Positions 16,907 to 25,551 are shown, counted from the stretch's first letter. The stretch: 64,000 nucleotides of DNA from Pseudomonas sp. W4I3 (GCF_030816195.1 NZ_JAUSXS010000001.1:5107501-5171500), one strand, 5' to 3'. Notes: generated by a model from the sequence alone, not told the origin. Program-made: numbers and translations.

Positions 16907-17386
16907 ATGAAAACCCAGCTTCTAAGAACACGTCGCGAGGTTGTCAGTGCAATTATTTGCACCTTCGAAGGAGGACGCGAGTGCGCCGCCGCCAGGATCG
17001 GCCTGCCCCTTAAGAAGTTTGATAATCACGCCTATGAAAACAACAACTGCCGTCCGTTAACAGACGCGCAGATATTCCAGCTGGAGCGGGCCACCGGCAC
17101 CCAGCACCTACCAAACTACGTTGCTGCAATGTACGGCGGCATGTTCGTACCGGTAATTCATCCAGAAAATCTGGACAACGTAGAGATGTACTCACGGTCC
17201 ATCCAGAGTTCAATCAAGCGCGGAACGGTCGACCAAGCCATTGCCCAGGCGCTTGAAGACGGTGTGATCACCGATGACGAAGCCGAGTTGATACAGAACG
17301 CCCATACCTTACACATGGCCGCACGGACTGCCGAAGTCTACGCCGCGATTGATCTTTACCGCGCCAAATCAGGGAAAGCCAAATGA
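16907..17386 (+). CDS. YmfL/CII-like phage regulatory protein
   Basis: A 159-aa protein starting MKTQLLRTRREVVSAIICTF with the segment GLPLKKFDNHAYENNNCRPL, the signature of the YmfL/phage CII regulatory family (DNA-binding, lysogeny control). An in-frame ATG at 16877, fused to the stop of the Cro-like gene, would add 10 residues. Early rightward operon. Its 3' end overlaps the next gene by 4 bp (ATGA). Confidence 0.75.
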   Translation: MKTQLLRTRREVVSAIICTFEGGRECAAARIGLPLKKFDNHAYENNNCRPLTDAQIFQLERATGTQHLPNYVAAMYGGMFVPVIHPENLDNVEMYSRSIQSSIKRGTVDQAIAQALEDGVITDDEAELIQNAHTLHMAARTAEVYAAIDLYRAKSGKAK

Positions 17387-17745
17387 ACGACGCCTGCAAA
17401 GATCGCGACTATCGCAGCACCATACGGGCCGCTGCGCTCGCATTCCTAGAACGTCATCAAGCCGAGCATTTGGGCGATCAGGGTCAGTTCATTGAGCGGA
17501 CCGTCAACCACTTGGTGGACAGCTTCCAGGCCGATAAGCATTTGGCGCTTCGGCTAACTTGTGAAGCATTGGGAGACCTTGCCGAAATCAACGTTCGGCA
17601 GCGAATCGATCTTAAGGCAAGTGAATCACATGCGGTGGTCATAACCGACCCTGTGCGCGGCTGCGCATGGTCGGTTCCGGTCCATTTGATCTACGAGCAC
17701 TTGATATCCGCTGGCCGCGCCACGCGCATCACCTCCGCCGACTAA
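17383..17745 (+). CDS. Hypothetical early phage protein
   Basis: A 120-aa protein (MNDACKDRDYRSTIRAAALA) overlapping the YmfL-like gene by 4 bp, so part of the same operon. The N-terminal half is helical; the C-terminal part holds ASESHAVVITDPVRGCAWSV. I recognise no domain. Confidence 0.6.
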   Translation: MNDACKDRDYRSTIRAAALAFLERHQAEHLGDQGQFIERTVNHLVDSFQADKHLALRLTCEALGDLAEINVRQRIDLKASESHAVVITDPVRGCAWSVPVHLIYEHLISAGRATRITSAD

Positions 17746-17817
17746 CACCCTTCAACCAATTCCCAGTTCCACGTCCCGTGGGTTTGGGTGAGCTGCGCCC
17801 GAAATCGAGGTTTAACG

Positions 17818-18051
17818 ATGGCTAACGCCGTAATTGTCACCACTCAACTGCCTCCTGCAGAGGCCGAAGCGTTGTTGGCCAACCTGCGCGAACAGTATCG
17901 CTTGAGCCTCAATGAACATTGGTACGACGACCAATTCCGTCTTGTTGCGGCCGGTCTGCGCCACGGCGCGATTCTCGCCCACATCCCGGTCATGGCTGCG
18001 CAAAAACGCCTCATGGCAGCCTTGTCCCACAGCCTCAAAGCAGTGAAGTAA
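17818..18051 (+). CDS. Hypothetical small early phage protein
   Basis: A 77-aa protein from the ATG at 17818 (MANAVIVTTQLPPAEAEALL), 5 bp before the primase start. The alternative upstream start at 17788 adds 10 residues but has no clear advantage. No domain is recognised. Confidence 0.55.
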   Translation: MANAVIVTTQLPPAEAEALLANLREQYRLSLNEHWYDDQFRLVAAGLRHGAILAHIPVMAAQKRLMAALSHSLKAVK

Positions 18052-18055
18052 CCCC

Positions 18056-20853
18056 ATGAAAGAAGATCTACGCCACGACGTGTTGCAACGCCTCCAGTCG
18101 GACTTCGGGCTCAAGCACCGCACAGGCACCGATTACATGCGCGGCGGTACTTGCCCGAAGTGCAAAAAGAAAGAGCTGTATTCGCGGTTTGACACGCCAT
18201 GGATGGTGATCTGCGGCCGACCTGAAAAGTGTGGCCACACCTTGCACGTGAAAGAGCTGTACGACGATCTGTTTGAAGACTGGAGCAAGCGTGCGCCGGC
18301 AACAGACCAGCATCCCAACGCCACAGCACGCGCTTACCTGGAGTTCGCCCGGGGCTTCCGGTTCGAGCTGATCCAGGGTTGGTTCACCCAGGAAACGTTC
18401 TATTCGGCTGAACACAACGCTGGCAGCGCGACCGTGCGTTTTGCCTTGGAAAAAGGCGGTTGGTGGGAGCGTCTGATTGATCAACCGCACCGCTTCGGCA
18501 AGATGAAGGCACGCTTTAAATCCAAGGACAGCTATCGCGGCGTTTGGTGGAGCCCGCCTTGCGTCGACCTGCTGGAAGCCAAAGAAATCTGGATTGTTGA
18601 AGGGATCTTCGATGCCATCGCCCTGGTGCACAACGACATCGCGGCCGTATCCGCGATGTCATCCAATGCGTTCCCTGGGGACTCGCTCAAGGCTTTGGTT
18701 AAAACTCGTGAAGGCGGCAAGCTGCCCAAGCTAGTGTGGGCTTTGGATAACGAGCCGAGCGCCAACGCTTACACCCGACGCTGGGTTCGCGAAGCACGCG
18801 CCCTGGGCTTCGTCTGCGAGTCAGCACAGATCACCCAACGTGACGGCCGCAAGTCGGACTGGAACGACCTTCACCAGCGCTGGAGCTTCATCCAGGACGA
18901 AGCCAAGCGTGCCGACCAGATCGCCACGGATCTTAAGCAAGCTCGCCACCAGGGCGCCCTGCTGCTGGCAGAGAGCGCGGCGGAAAAAGCCCTGCTCATG
19001 TACGACTGGAACAAACGCGGGGAATTTCACCTGGGCTTCGGGAACCGGTTGTACTGGTTCAAGTTGGACATGGAGAAATTAACCGGGCCATGTCCGACAT
19101 CGAGGACAGCGAGAACCACGACGACCAACTGTTGAACCAGGCGCAACAGCGAGAAAAAGCGCTGCAGCAGTCCGGCAGTGTCGTGGAAATCGCCAACTGC
19201 TATCCCCAAGCGCTGTATTTCCAGCGTAACGAAGTAACAGACGAGTCCTGGTACTACATGCGCGTGGACTTCCCGCACGACTCCGAAAGCGTGAAAAACA
19301 CCTTCACCAGTGGCCAGTTGTCGGCCGCCAGCGAATTCAAAAAGCGGCTGCTCGGTATGGCGGCGGGTGCCATGTTCACAGGCAGCGGCCAGCAACTCGA
19401 CAAGCTTATGAAGGATCAATTGTTCGGTATCAAAACCGTTTCAACGATCGACTACGTGGGCTACAGCAAGGAATACGCCTGCTACGTCTACGGCGATATC
19501 GCGATCAAGGACGGCACCACCTACAAGGTCAACAGCGAAGACTATTTCGAGTTCGGCAAGCTGCGCCTTAAGACGCTGCAGAAAGGCGTCCCAATCAAGC
19601 TGCAGCGCGACGCCAAGGGCTATGACGAGAAGTGGGTGCAGCTGCTGTGGACGTGCTTCGGCGCCCAAGGCCTTGTGGCATTGGTGTTCTTCTTTGGCTC
19701 GCTGTACTGCGAACAGATCCGCGCCCGCTACCAGTCATTTCCTTTTTTGGAAGCCACGGGTGAAGCCGGCGCCGGCAAAACCACCCTGCTGAACCTCCTC
19801 TGGAAACTACTCGGCCGTGAAGGCTATGAAGGATTTGATCCTATGAAATCTACCAAGGCCGGACGCTCTCGTCTGATGGGCCAAGTCTCTGGCATGCCGG
19901 TTGTGTTTCTGGAAGCCGATCGACACGGTGACGATCGCGCGCACGCCAAGACCTTTGAATGGGACGAGCTGAAAGACTTCTACGGCGGCGGCACCTTGGC
20001 CACCAAAGGCGTCAAGACCGCGGGTAACGAAACGTACGAGCCGCCGTTCCGGGGCACGATAGCTATCAGCCAGAACGCTGCTGTTGTGGCGCACGAAGCG
20101 ATCATGACGCGCATTGTGAAGCTGCACTTTGTACGCCCAACCGTAACGCCCGAAAGCCGCGCTGCAGCGGACCAGCTCAACGCTCTAGACGGCGGCACAC
20201 TCAGCCACTTCCTGTTGCGTGCGGTGGGCAAGGAATCGGCGGTGCTTGAGCTGTTCGCCCAACGTATGCCTGAACACGAGTCGAAGCTGCGCCGTTTGCA
20301 CACCCATTGCTTCTCCTGCAGCAAGGCCTATCCCAGCGACCAAGGCAACTGCCCCAACTGCGGCTATGACCTGCGCGGCTACATCCGCGTGGAGCGCATC
20401 AGCAAAAACCACGCGCAAATGCTCTCGCTCCTGGATGGGCTTCGCTTGGTCCTGAAATTAAGCGACCCCCAAGTCGCTGCCACCCAACGCCAGATCGTAC
20501 GGATGGCCATCGAGCGCCAGGCCTCGATCAGCTCTGACCACGCGGCCGTGGCCGAGTTTTGGGAGGTTTACGACTACCTCGAATCCTTGAGCGAAGACCC
20601 CGTGGTCGACCACAGCACGGACCCTACTGTGATCGCTATCAACCTCAACGAATTCTGCGAGCGCGCCGCCGAACACAAACAGAAATTGGCCGACGTGGCC
20701 ACGTTGCGCGACCTGCTTAAAGAGTCACGCTCGCATAAGTTTTTGGACAGCAATAAGGCCGTGCACAGCGCCGTGCGCGCTGCATTTAACAGCCGCAACC
20801 CGTGTTCACAACCCCGGCCGACCACAGTGAAGTGCTGGACATTTAAGGCGTAA
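18056..20853 (+). pseudogene. Toprim primase-helicase (replication protein), split by a 1-nt deletion
   Basis: The gene runs from MKEDLRHDVLQRLQSDFGLK to 20853, but the frame changes near 19078. Restoring one A in the AAA run at 19076-19078 gives MEKINRAMSDIEDSE and one 932-aa protein, the usual size of such phage primase-helicases. Features in order: N-terminal zinc ribbon (CPKCKKKE...CGRPEKCG), toprim region (IWIVEGIFDAIAL, LPKLVWALDNEPS), then after the break a P-loop helicase half with Walker A GEAGAGKTT and a Cys4 cluster (HCFSC...CPNCG). The two halves lie at 18056-19135 and 19090-20853. It likely starts phage replication. Unless it is a sequencing error, the deletion would separate primase from helicase. 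Confidence 0.82.
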
Positions 20854-20868
20854 AGGAGAGCAAGACCG

Positions 20869-21162
20869 ATGCAGATCCAAGTATTTATGGGCAATGCCGG
20901 CGACGGTAAAACAAGCAAGCTACAAGCCGTGCAGGACCGCCTGGAATTTACCGGTGAGAGCGCGCCGATCATTCAGGCCGGTGCATATGGGGAGGATGGC
21001 TTGTTGGAGATCCTGGAAGTTCGGGCAGCCGGTGGCCAGCGCGAAATCCTGGTGGACGACTGCAGCCGGCAACAAATTCTGAGGGTACTGGAGTGGCAAT
21101 CATGCGTTGAGCATGAGCGCGATTTTGACGGCCTGGTGATCCACCTAGCCCGTAAAGACTGA
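20869..21162 (+). CDS. Mini P-loop protein of unknown function
   Basis: A 97-aa protein starting MQIQVFMGNAGDGKTSKLQA, which matches a Walker A motif (GNAGDGKTS) at residues 8-16. A hydrophobic run ending in Asp-Asp (REILVDDCS) near residue 61 could be Walker B. That is far shorter than any standard ATPase domain. It follows the primase-helicase by 15 bp with a good ribosome-binding site (AAAGGAGAG). It may be a truncated or accessory NTPase. Function unknown. Confidence 0.65.
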   Translation: MQIQVFMGNAGDGKTSKLQAVQDRLEFTGESAPIIQAGAYGEDGLLEILEVRAAGGQREILVDDCSRQQILRVLEWQSCVEHERDFDGLVIHLARKD

Positions 21163-21228
21163 GCATTTGAAAAGCAGTGTCGAGGAGTTGCAGCTCCCCG
21201 ACACCCAACCACCACCGAGGACTAAACC

Positions 21229-21477
21229 ATGCAAGCACAGACCCACAGCAGCAGCGGCACGAAGGCTACCACACCGGCACGGCACCTGGTGGCCACCGCG
21301 ATTATCGGCGCGGCCGTCATTGGCTACCTGGTGCACAAAACCCCTGAATCACGAACCCGTCTCGAAAGCCTCAGCCGGATGGCCGACACCTTGGGCGAAC
21401 TGAGCAAAACGGATGCGGCCGTAGTCGCACAACTGCTCGCCAAGCCAGCAAACCGGGGCGTATCGCGTAATGTCTAA
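21229..21477 (+). CDS. Hypothetical single-span membrane protein
   Basis: An 82-aa protein with one probable membrane span at residues about 20-37 (HLVATAIIGAAVIGYLVH), between a Ser/Thr-rich head and an amphipathic tail. It comes after a gap of 66 bp from the P-loop gene. Its end overlaps the next small gene by 8 bp. No family recognised. Confidence 0.55.
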   Translation: MQAQTHSSSGTKATTPARHLVATAIIGAAVIGYLVHKTPESRTRLESLSRMADTLGELSKTDAAVVAQLLAKPANRGVSRNV

Positions 21478-21640
21478 CCGTCCTGCCGCAGCATCTGCAC
21501 GCCGCTTTCCCTGGAACATTGACTACACCAGCCTATGCGATCAATGCGGCTATTGGCGTGTACAGGGCAGTCACCTGAAATGCAGCCAGCTGCGCCAGCT
21601 GCAGAACGCCCACTTACGCAACCAGAAGCCGAAACGGTAA
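21470..21640 (+). CDS. Small CxxC protein (56 aa)
   Basis: An ATG at 21470 opens a 56-aa frame: MSNRPAAASARRFPWNIDYT, then LCDQCGYWR and a further Cys, followed by a basic Gln/Arg-rich tail. The CxxC plus the third Cys could bind zinc. The start overlaps the previous gene by 8 bp, as expected in a compact phage early operon. No homologue is recognised. Confidence 0.5.
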   Translation: MSNRPAAASARRFPWNIDYTSLCDQCGYWRVQGSHLKCSQLRQLQNAHLRNQKPKR

Positions 21641-21746
21641 GGCGCGTCCACCAGAAGATGCGCTACCAGATACTTGGCCCGGAAACGGGCCTTTTTGTTT
21701 CCGATCGTCAGACTGTCGTTACACGAGTACAGCGTTAGGGGTTTAC

Positions 21747-22931
21747 ATGAGTGGGGTCGAAGCTCGCGGTAATTCCGTGAGAATCTATTTTCAATACGAC
21801 GGCGAAAAATGCCGCGAATCCATACCAGGAGGAAACAAGCCGGCCACAGTGGCGCAGGCAAAACGCTTACTTGCCATCATTGAATACGAAATCGAATCCG
21901 GGACGTTTGATTACGCCCGACACTTCCCCAACTCGTCCAGACTGGTGGAAAACACCTTTGGTCATTACCTCGACCTGTGGTTGCGGATTAAGGCCAACAG
22001 CGTGGCGGCATCGAGTTACCGAGGTTACGCCAACAAGGCCGAGGTGCATGTGCGGCCGCGCTGGGGCAAGGTTCAGATCAATGCGATCGACCACCTGGAG
22101 CTGCAGGAGTGGATTCAGGGCACGCTGTCTAAAACCCTTAAAAATAAGACTATCCGGGACATTATCAGCAACGTGCGCCAGGTGTTTCGGCTGTACCGCA
22201 CCCGTATGAAGGTCGCCCATGACCCCACTGAGGGGCTGATGGTCCGGCTACCCGATCCAGAAGCACCGGACCCGTTTACCCGGGCGGAAATCAAGCAGAT
22301 CATGGAGACGCCTACCACCCGCACGCATGAGTTATTGATGGTGCAATTCATGATGTGGGCCGGCCCCCGGGTGTCTGAAACTATTGCCCTGGCCTGGGAG
22401 GACGTCGACCTGGAACAAGGCACGGTGACGTTCCGTCGGTCAAAGGTCCGCGGTGCTTACCGCGTGACCAAAACCCGGCGATCAATGCGTAAAGTTCGCC
22501 TGCTGGCCCCCGCCTGGGATGCCTTGCGTAAGATCGATGCGCTGACCCGCAGGAAAAAAGCGGAAACGGTGGAAATCGTGGAGCGGGACAACAAGACCGT
22601 CCGCCGGCATACGCTGCACTTCGTATTCTTGAACACCAAAAGCGGTCTGCCGCATGCCAACGACTTTGTGGTGCGTGACCGGTTTTTTAAGGCTCACCTG
22701 CTCGCAGCCGGTGTTCGCTATCGCGGGCCTGGCCAGTGCCGGCACACGTACGCCAGTCAGTTACTGACGACGGGCATTGCCTCAATCGATTGGATCGCCG
22801 AACAGATGGGACATACCAACGGGAATATGATCCGTCAGCACTACGGGACGTGGATCAATGAGGACGGCCCGGACGTGGTGGGGATGTTGCAGCTGGCATT
22901 AAAGCTAACCCCGCTCACAGCTCCACACTAA
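21747..22931 (+). CDS. Phage tyrosine integrase
   Basis: A 394-aa tyrosine recombinase with an N-terminal arm-binding domain of DUF3596 type (MSGVEARGNSVRIYFQYDGE), a SAM-like core-binding domain around residues 65-170, and the catalytic domain with Arg in GPRVSE (about 208), HxxR in CRHTYASQL (R about 332), and GHTNGNMIRQHYGTW with nucleophile Tyr at about 366. It would integrate and excise the prophage. It points to the tRNA-Ser 1.5 kb away. The 3' end overlaps the convergent ParC-like gene by 17 bp. Confidence 0.95.
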   Translation: MSGVEARGNSVRIYFQYDGEKCRESIPGGNKPATVAQAKRLLAIIEYEIESGTFDYARHFPNSSRLVENTFGHYLDLWLRIKANSVAASSYRGYANKAEVHVRPRWGKVQINAIDHLELQEWIQGTLSKTLKNKTIRDIISNVRQVFRLYRTRMKVAHDPTEGLMVRLPDPEAPDPFTRAEIKQIMETPTTRTHELLMVQFMMWAGPRVSETIALAWEDVDLEQGTVTFRRSKVRGAYRVTKTRRSMRKVRLLAPAWDALRKIDALTRRKKAETVEIVERDNKTVRRHTLHFVFLNTKSGLPHANDFVVRDRFFKAHLLAAGVRYRGPGQCRHTYASQLLTTGIASIDWIAEQMGHTNGNMIRQHYGTWINEDGPDVVGMLQLALKLTPLTAPH

Positions 22932-23154
22932 ATCCGCGCACCCCCACCGCATCGGCAAATCGTCCTACGGCCGTCAGGCTGGCCCAGGTGCGCAGCGCCT
23001 CACGGCGCGAGCGCACCGGTAACCAGCGACTGCCAGCGCCCCCGAGGCGTATGGCCAACGTCCATTTATCTTTCTGGCGGCTGACCAGTACATCGCGCAC
23101 CGCGCCACCCTCGATCATGGCGCGCAGCGTTTCTTCCTGGATTCCTTGTGGCAT
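22915..23154 (-). CDS. ParC-like small protein (partition-associated family, tentative)
   Basis: A 79-aa protein starting MPQGIQEETLRAMIEGGAVR and ending in a conserved-looking RTWASLTAVGRFADAVGVRG stretch. It resembles the ParC family found on integrative elements and plasmids, but I cannot confirm this by search. It is convergent with the integrase and follows the next small gene by 2 bp, so the two form a pair. Its role may be in element maintenance. Confidence 0.5.
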   Translation of the reverse strand: MPQGIQEETLRAMIEGGAVRDVLVSRQKDKWTLAIRLGGAGSRWLPVRSRREALRTWASLTAVGRFADAVGVRGFSVEL

Positions 23155-23156
23155 AG

Positions 23157-23447
23157 CTAAGCGAGCTTCCTTACCCGTTCGGTAAATTCACTGACCTGTG
23201 CGGGCGTTAGGCAGTTCAAGTTACCGAAGGTTTTTAGGTGATCGACCATGGCTTCATGACTGCCGGGTTGGCCAGCGACGATCCGACGGCAGGTCTTCTC
23301 TAGAATCAACCTCGCCATTTGCGGGTTCTCGATGGTCGACGCATCGAAGGCCAGCGCGATCGCCGTGGCCAACTCGCCCAAGTCTGGATCTTTAAGCTGC
23401 AGAGCCCTGAGCGCGTTCATCTGCCGTGCTGTGATGGGTAACGACAC
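23157..23447 (-). CDS. Hypothetical protein paired with the ParC-like gene
   Basis: From a GTG at 23447, preceded by AAGGAAGAGA, the product is 96 aa (MSLPITARQMNALRALQLKD). It is helical, with no recognised catalytic motif. A TTG at 23465 would add six residues. It lies directly upstream of the ParC-like gene and resembles small proteins that accompany it on integrative elements. Confidence 0.55.
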   Translation of the reverse strand: MSLPITARQMNALRALQLKDPDLGELATAIALAFDASTIENPQMARLILEKTCRRIVAGQPGSHEAMVDHLKTFGNLNCLTPAQVSEFTERVRKLA

Positions 23448-23532
23448 GTCTCTCTTCCTTAGCAAGCACGCTCAGACCAAGCGCAGCGGTAATGGTAGAC
23501 CAGCCTGCCGGAGTCTGGTTTCCACCGGGCGT

Positions 23533-23553
23533 AAAAAAACCCGCCGGAGCGGG
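23533..23553 (-). terminator. Intrinsic terminator, leftward
   Basis: On the minus strand a GC hairpin (CCCGC / GCGGG, loop CGGA or its complement) is followed by seven T. It lies 180 bp downstream of the 68-aa leftward gene at 23730-23936 and just before the ParC-like pair, so it would separate the two units. Confidence 0.65.
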
Positions 23554-23729
23554 CCTTGGTGTGGGGGATCATTGAACATAAATGGTGTTATTAGTAAGCG
23601 CCAACTCAGCAGGCATCCGTGCGAACTGAGACACGCCTCCTGGGAGCATTACAGAATCCGACCTTGAACCTTACTTGCGCTCAATCGTTATGCGCAAAAT
23701 CGAAGGGCTCAAAGGAGTAGAGCCAAGAT

Positions 23730-23936
23730 TCATTTTCTTCGCGCCGCCGCCAATGAACTCAATTTATACACATTTCGGCGCAAGGCTTCGTTAATGAACG
23801 CAATCGAAAAGCTCCGTCTGCATTTTGGGCAGACCGATTGAAAACTCCTGTTAGGCAAGAGTTCAGCGTTGTCTACCTGGGATTCTAGCGGGTAGCTGCA
23901 CTTAGAGCACAAGCGGTACAGTTCTCTGATATTCAT
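23730..23936 (-). CDS. Small Cys-rich protein in an AT-rich segment
   Basis: A 68-aa protein starting MNIRELYRLCSKCSYPLESQ with two CxxC pairs (CSKC near residue 10 and CPKC near residue 37), a zinc-ribbon-like pattern, and a basic C-terminus (SSLAAARRK). The surrounding 23.6-24.2 kb is more AT-rich than the rest of the window, which suggests recent acquisition, as cargo near phage attachment ends often is. Function unknown. Confidence 0.5.
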   Translation of the reverse strand: MNIRELYRLCSKCSYPLESQVDNAELLPNRSFQSVCPKCRRSFSIAFINEALRRNVYKLSSLAAARRK

Positions 23937-24292
23937 ACTGATTTACACGAACGGATATACGTATAAAAACTGATAAAGAAACGTTCGACTTGTATCAAAA
24001 AATATTTAGATATTTCGAACGAACGGTATCTGTTGACCCGATTCCCTCAATGAGATGGACGCCTACAGAGCTGCAATCGCACGCTCTCGGCAAGCTGCAG
24101 AGTTATCCCGCGTATGAAGGCGATAGGAGGGAGGTCGTCACACTGATGCCTACAGCAGGCACCTTGACAGTAGCGTAGCCAGACTGGCGCGTTCCAGCCA
24201 TTTGCTATGACGGTTTTAGCACCCTATGAGGTGCCAATCGGCCTGTTTTGGCGCTGGGCAAAAAAGGGATTTTTCGCACCAAATAGGGGCGC
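23937..24292. other. AT-rich spacer near the prophage end; no gene supported
   Basis: The segment has one short TTG-start frame (23990-24178, 62 codons) without a recognisable product or ribosome-binding site, so I do not call it. It also has a small inverted repeat (GCACC-CTATGA-GGTGC, about 24219-24234). It probably contains part of the phage attachment region. Confidence 0.5.
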
Positions 24293-24325
24293 CAGTCCCA
24301 TGGCAGTCCCATGGCAGTCCCATGG
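24293..24325. repeat. Three tandem copies of an 11-bp repeat near the attachment end
   Basis: CAGTCCCATGG occurs three times in direct tandem (24293-24303, 24304-24314, 24315-24325). The set is enclosed by an inverted pair (AAATAG...CGCC on the left and GGCGCTATTT on the right). Tandem repeats beside an integrase target are often arm-type integrase sites. The repeats lie 77 bp from the 3' end of tRNA-Ser. Confidence 0.7.
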
Positions 24326-24352
24326 CGCTATTTTTGGGACGCCGGAAACCGA

Positions 24353-24387
24353 AAACCCCCGACTTTCTCTAGGAAAATCAGGGGTTT
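24353..24387 (-). terminator. Terminator-like hairpin downstream of tRNA-Ser
   Basis: AAACCCC (24353-24359) pairs with GGGGTTT (24381-24387) around a 21-nt loop, 15 bp past the tRNA 3' end. On the minus strand the hairpin runs into GTTTTC. It could end the tRNA transcript. If it is host sequence, the phage junction lies to its left. Confidence 0.5.
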
Positions 24388-24401
24388 ACGTTTTCTCAAT
24401 T

Positions 24402-24491
24402 TGGCGGTGAAGGAGAGATTCGAACTCTCGATACAATTTCTTGTATACACACTTTCCAGGCGTGCTCCTTAAGCCACTCGGACACTTCACC
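24402..24491 (-). tRNA. tRNA-Ser, anticodon GGA
   Basis: On the minus strand the sequence runs GGTGAAGTGTCCGAGTGG and ends in TTCACCGCCA. The acceptor arm (GGTGAAG/CTTCACC) pairs, the anticodon loop CTGGAAA gives anticodon GGA, there is a long variable arm (TATACAAGAAATTGTA) as in class II serine tRNAs, and the T loop is TTCGAAT. CCA is encoded. The 3' end points towards the integrase side, the usual geometry for prophage insertion into a tRNA. Confidence 0.95.
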
Positions 24492-24810
24492 GTATCTCGT
24501 CAAACAGTTCAGTCTGTCGAGGCGCGCTAATGTAGTCGAAAGCCTTTCTGATGGCAAAGGTTTTTTTCAGAATTTTCATGCGGTTAGACGGGGATGTTGG
24601 ACCCGGACCTTTGCGCGATGGTGATTGTGCCAATCTCGGGCATGGATGGCGATGGTCTACGCTGGCTGTTGCGCCCTGCCCCGGGCGCTCTGCTGCTGGG
24701 TGTGGGCCGAAAGCCTGACTGGGCAGTCAGTCACGGCGCTTTACCCGCGCGGGCGTGGTGGGTAACGTCTGCTGCATTCTTCTATAACAAGTCATATAAG
24801 GAACCGCGTC
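24492..24810. other. Intergenic region between tRNA-Ser and the crotonase gene
   Basis: A 319-bp stretch that must hold the tRNA promoter (leftward) and the promoter of the crotonase gene (rightward). A 74-codon frame at 24594-24818 overlaps the crotonase start and shows no family resemblance, so I do not call it. No further structure is evident. Confidence 0.5.
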
Positions 24811-25503
24811 ATGAGTGAGTTGATTGCCTACCACCTCGAAGACGGCATTGCGACCCTGACCCTGAGCAACGGCAAGGTAAATGCCATTTCTCCCGCAGTG
24901 GTCAGTGCGTTCAATGCGGCGCTGGATCAGGCGGAGAAGGATCGGGCGGTGGTGGTTATCACGGGCACGCCGGGCATTCTGTCGGGTGGTTATGATTTGA
25001 AGGTGATGACGGCCGGCCCTAAAGAGGCCATCGGCCTGGTGACGTCGGGTTCGACGCTGGCGCGTCGCCTGTTGTCGCATCCGTTCCCGGTGATCGTCGC
25101 GTGCCCTGGGCATGCGGTGGCCAAAGGGGCGTTCCTGCTGCTGTCGGCGGATTATCGGATTGGCGTGGAAGGCCCGTTCAGCATTGGCCTCAATGAAGTG
25201 GCGATCGGCATGACCATGCACCACGCCGGTATCGAGTTGGCGCGCGATCGCCTGCGTAAGTCAGCGTTTCATCGGTCGGTGATTAATGCCGAGATGTTTG
25301 ACCCGCAAGGCGCCTTGCAGGCGGGCTTTCTCGACAAGGTAGTAGCGCCGGAAGAATTGCACGCAGCAGCCCTGGAGGCAGCTCGGCAGTTGAAAAAGAT
25401 CAACATGAATGCGCACAAGCAAACCAAATTGAAGGTGCGCAAGGCACTGCTGGAGGCCCTGGACGACGCAATCATCCAGGACCAGGGCCACGTCCTGATG
25501 TAA
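24811..25503 (+). CDS. Enoyl-CoA hydratase/isomerase family protein (crotonase-like)
   Basis: A 230-aa crotonase-fold protein starting MSELIAYHLEDGIATLTLSN. The oxyanion-hole regions are visible (GILSGGYDLKVM and PGHAVAKGAFLLLSADYRIG). The usual paired Glu of hydratases is not evident, as in several short Pseudomonas homologues, so the reaction is uncertain. It is a single-gene unit ended by an intrinsic terminator 20 bp after the stop. Confidence 0.85.
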   Translation: MSELIAYHLEDGIATLTLSNGKVNAISPAVVSAFNAALDQAEKDRAVVVITGTPGILSGGYDLKVMTAGPKEAIGLVTSGSTLARRLLSHPFPVIVACPGHAVAKGAFLLLSADYRIGVEGPFSIGLNEVAIGMTMHHAGIELARDRLRKSAFHRSVINAEMFDPQGALQAGFLDKVVAPEELHAAALEAARQLKKINMNAHKQTKLKVRKALLEALDDAIIQDQGHVLM

Positions 25504-25522
25504 CGCCTGCGTACGCCATGCA

Positions 25523-25551
25523 AAAGCCCGACCCTGAGTCGGGCTTTTTCT
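25523..25551 (+). terminator. Intrinsic terminator of the crotonase gene
   Basis: AAAGCCCGAC (25523-25532) pairs with GTCGGGCTTT (25537-25546) around CCTGA, followed by a T run. It lies 20 bp after the crotonase stop. Confidence 0.9.

Noticed and set aside
23990..24178. A 62-codon frame in the AT-rich spacer
   Set aside because: TTG start, no ribosome-binding site and no recognised product.
24293..24325. Tandem 11-bp repeats as a possible CRISPR array
   Set aside because: The repeats are directly adjacent without spacers and are too short.
24594..24818. A 74-codon frame in front of the crotonase gene
   Set aside because: No ribosome-binding site or family match, and it overlaps the real start of the crotonase.
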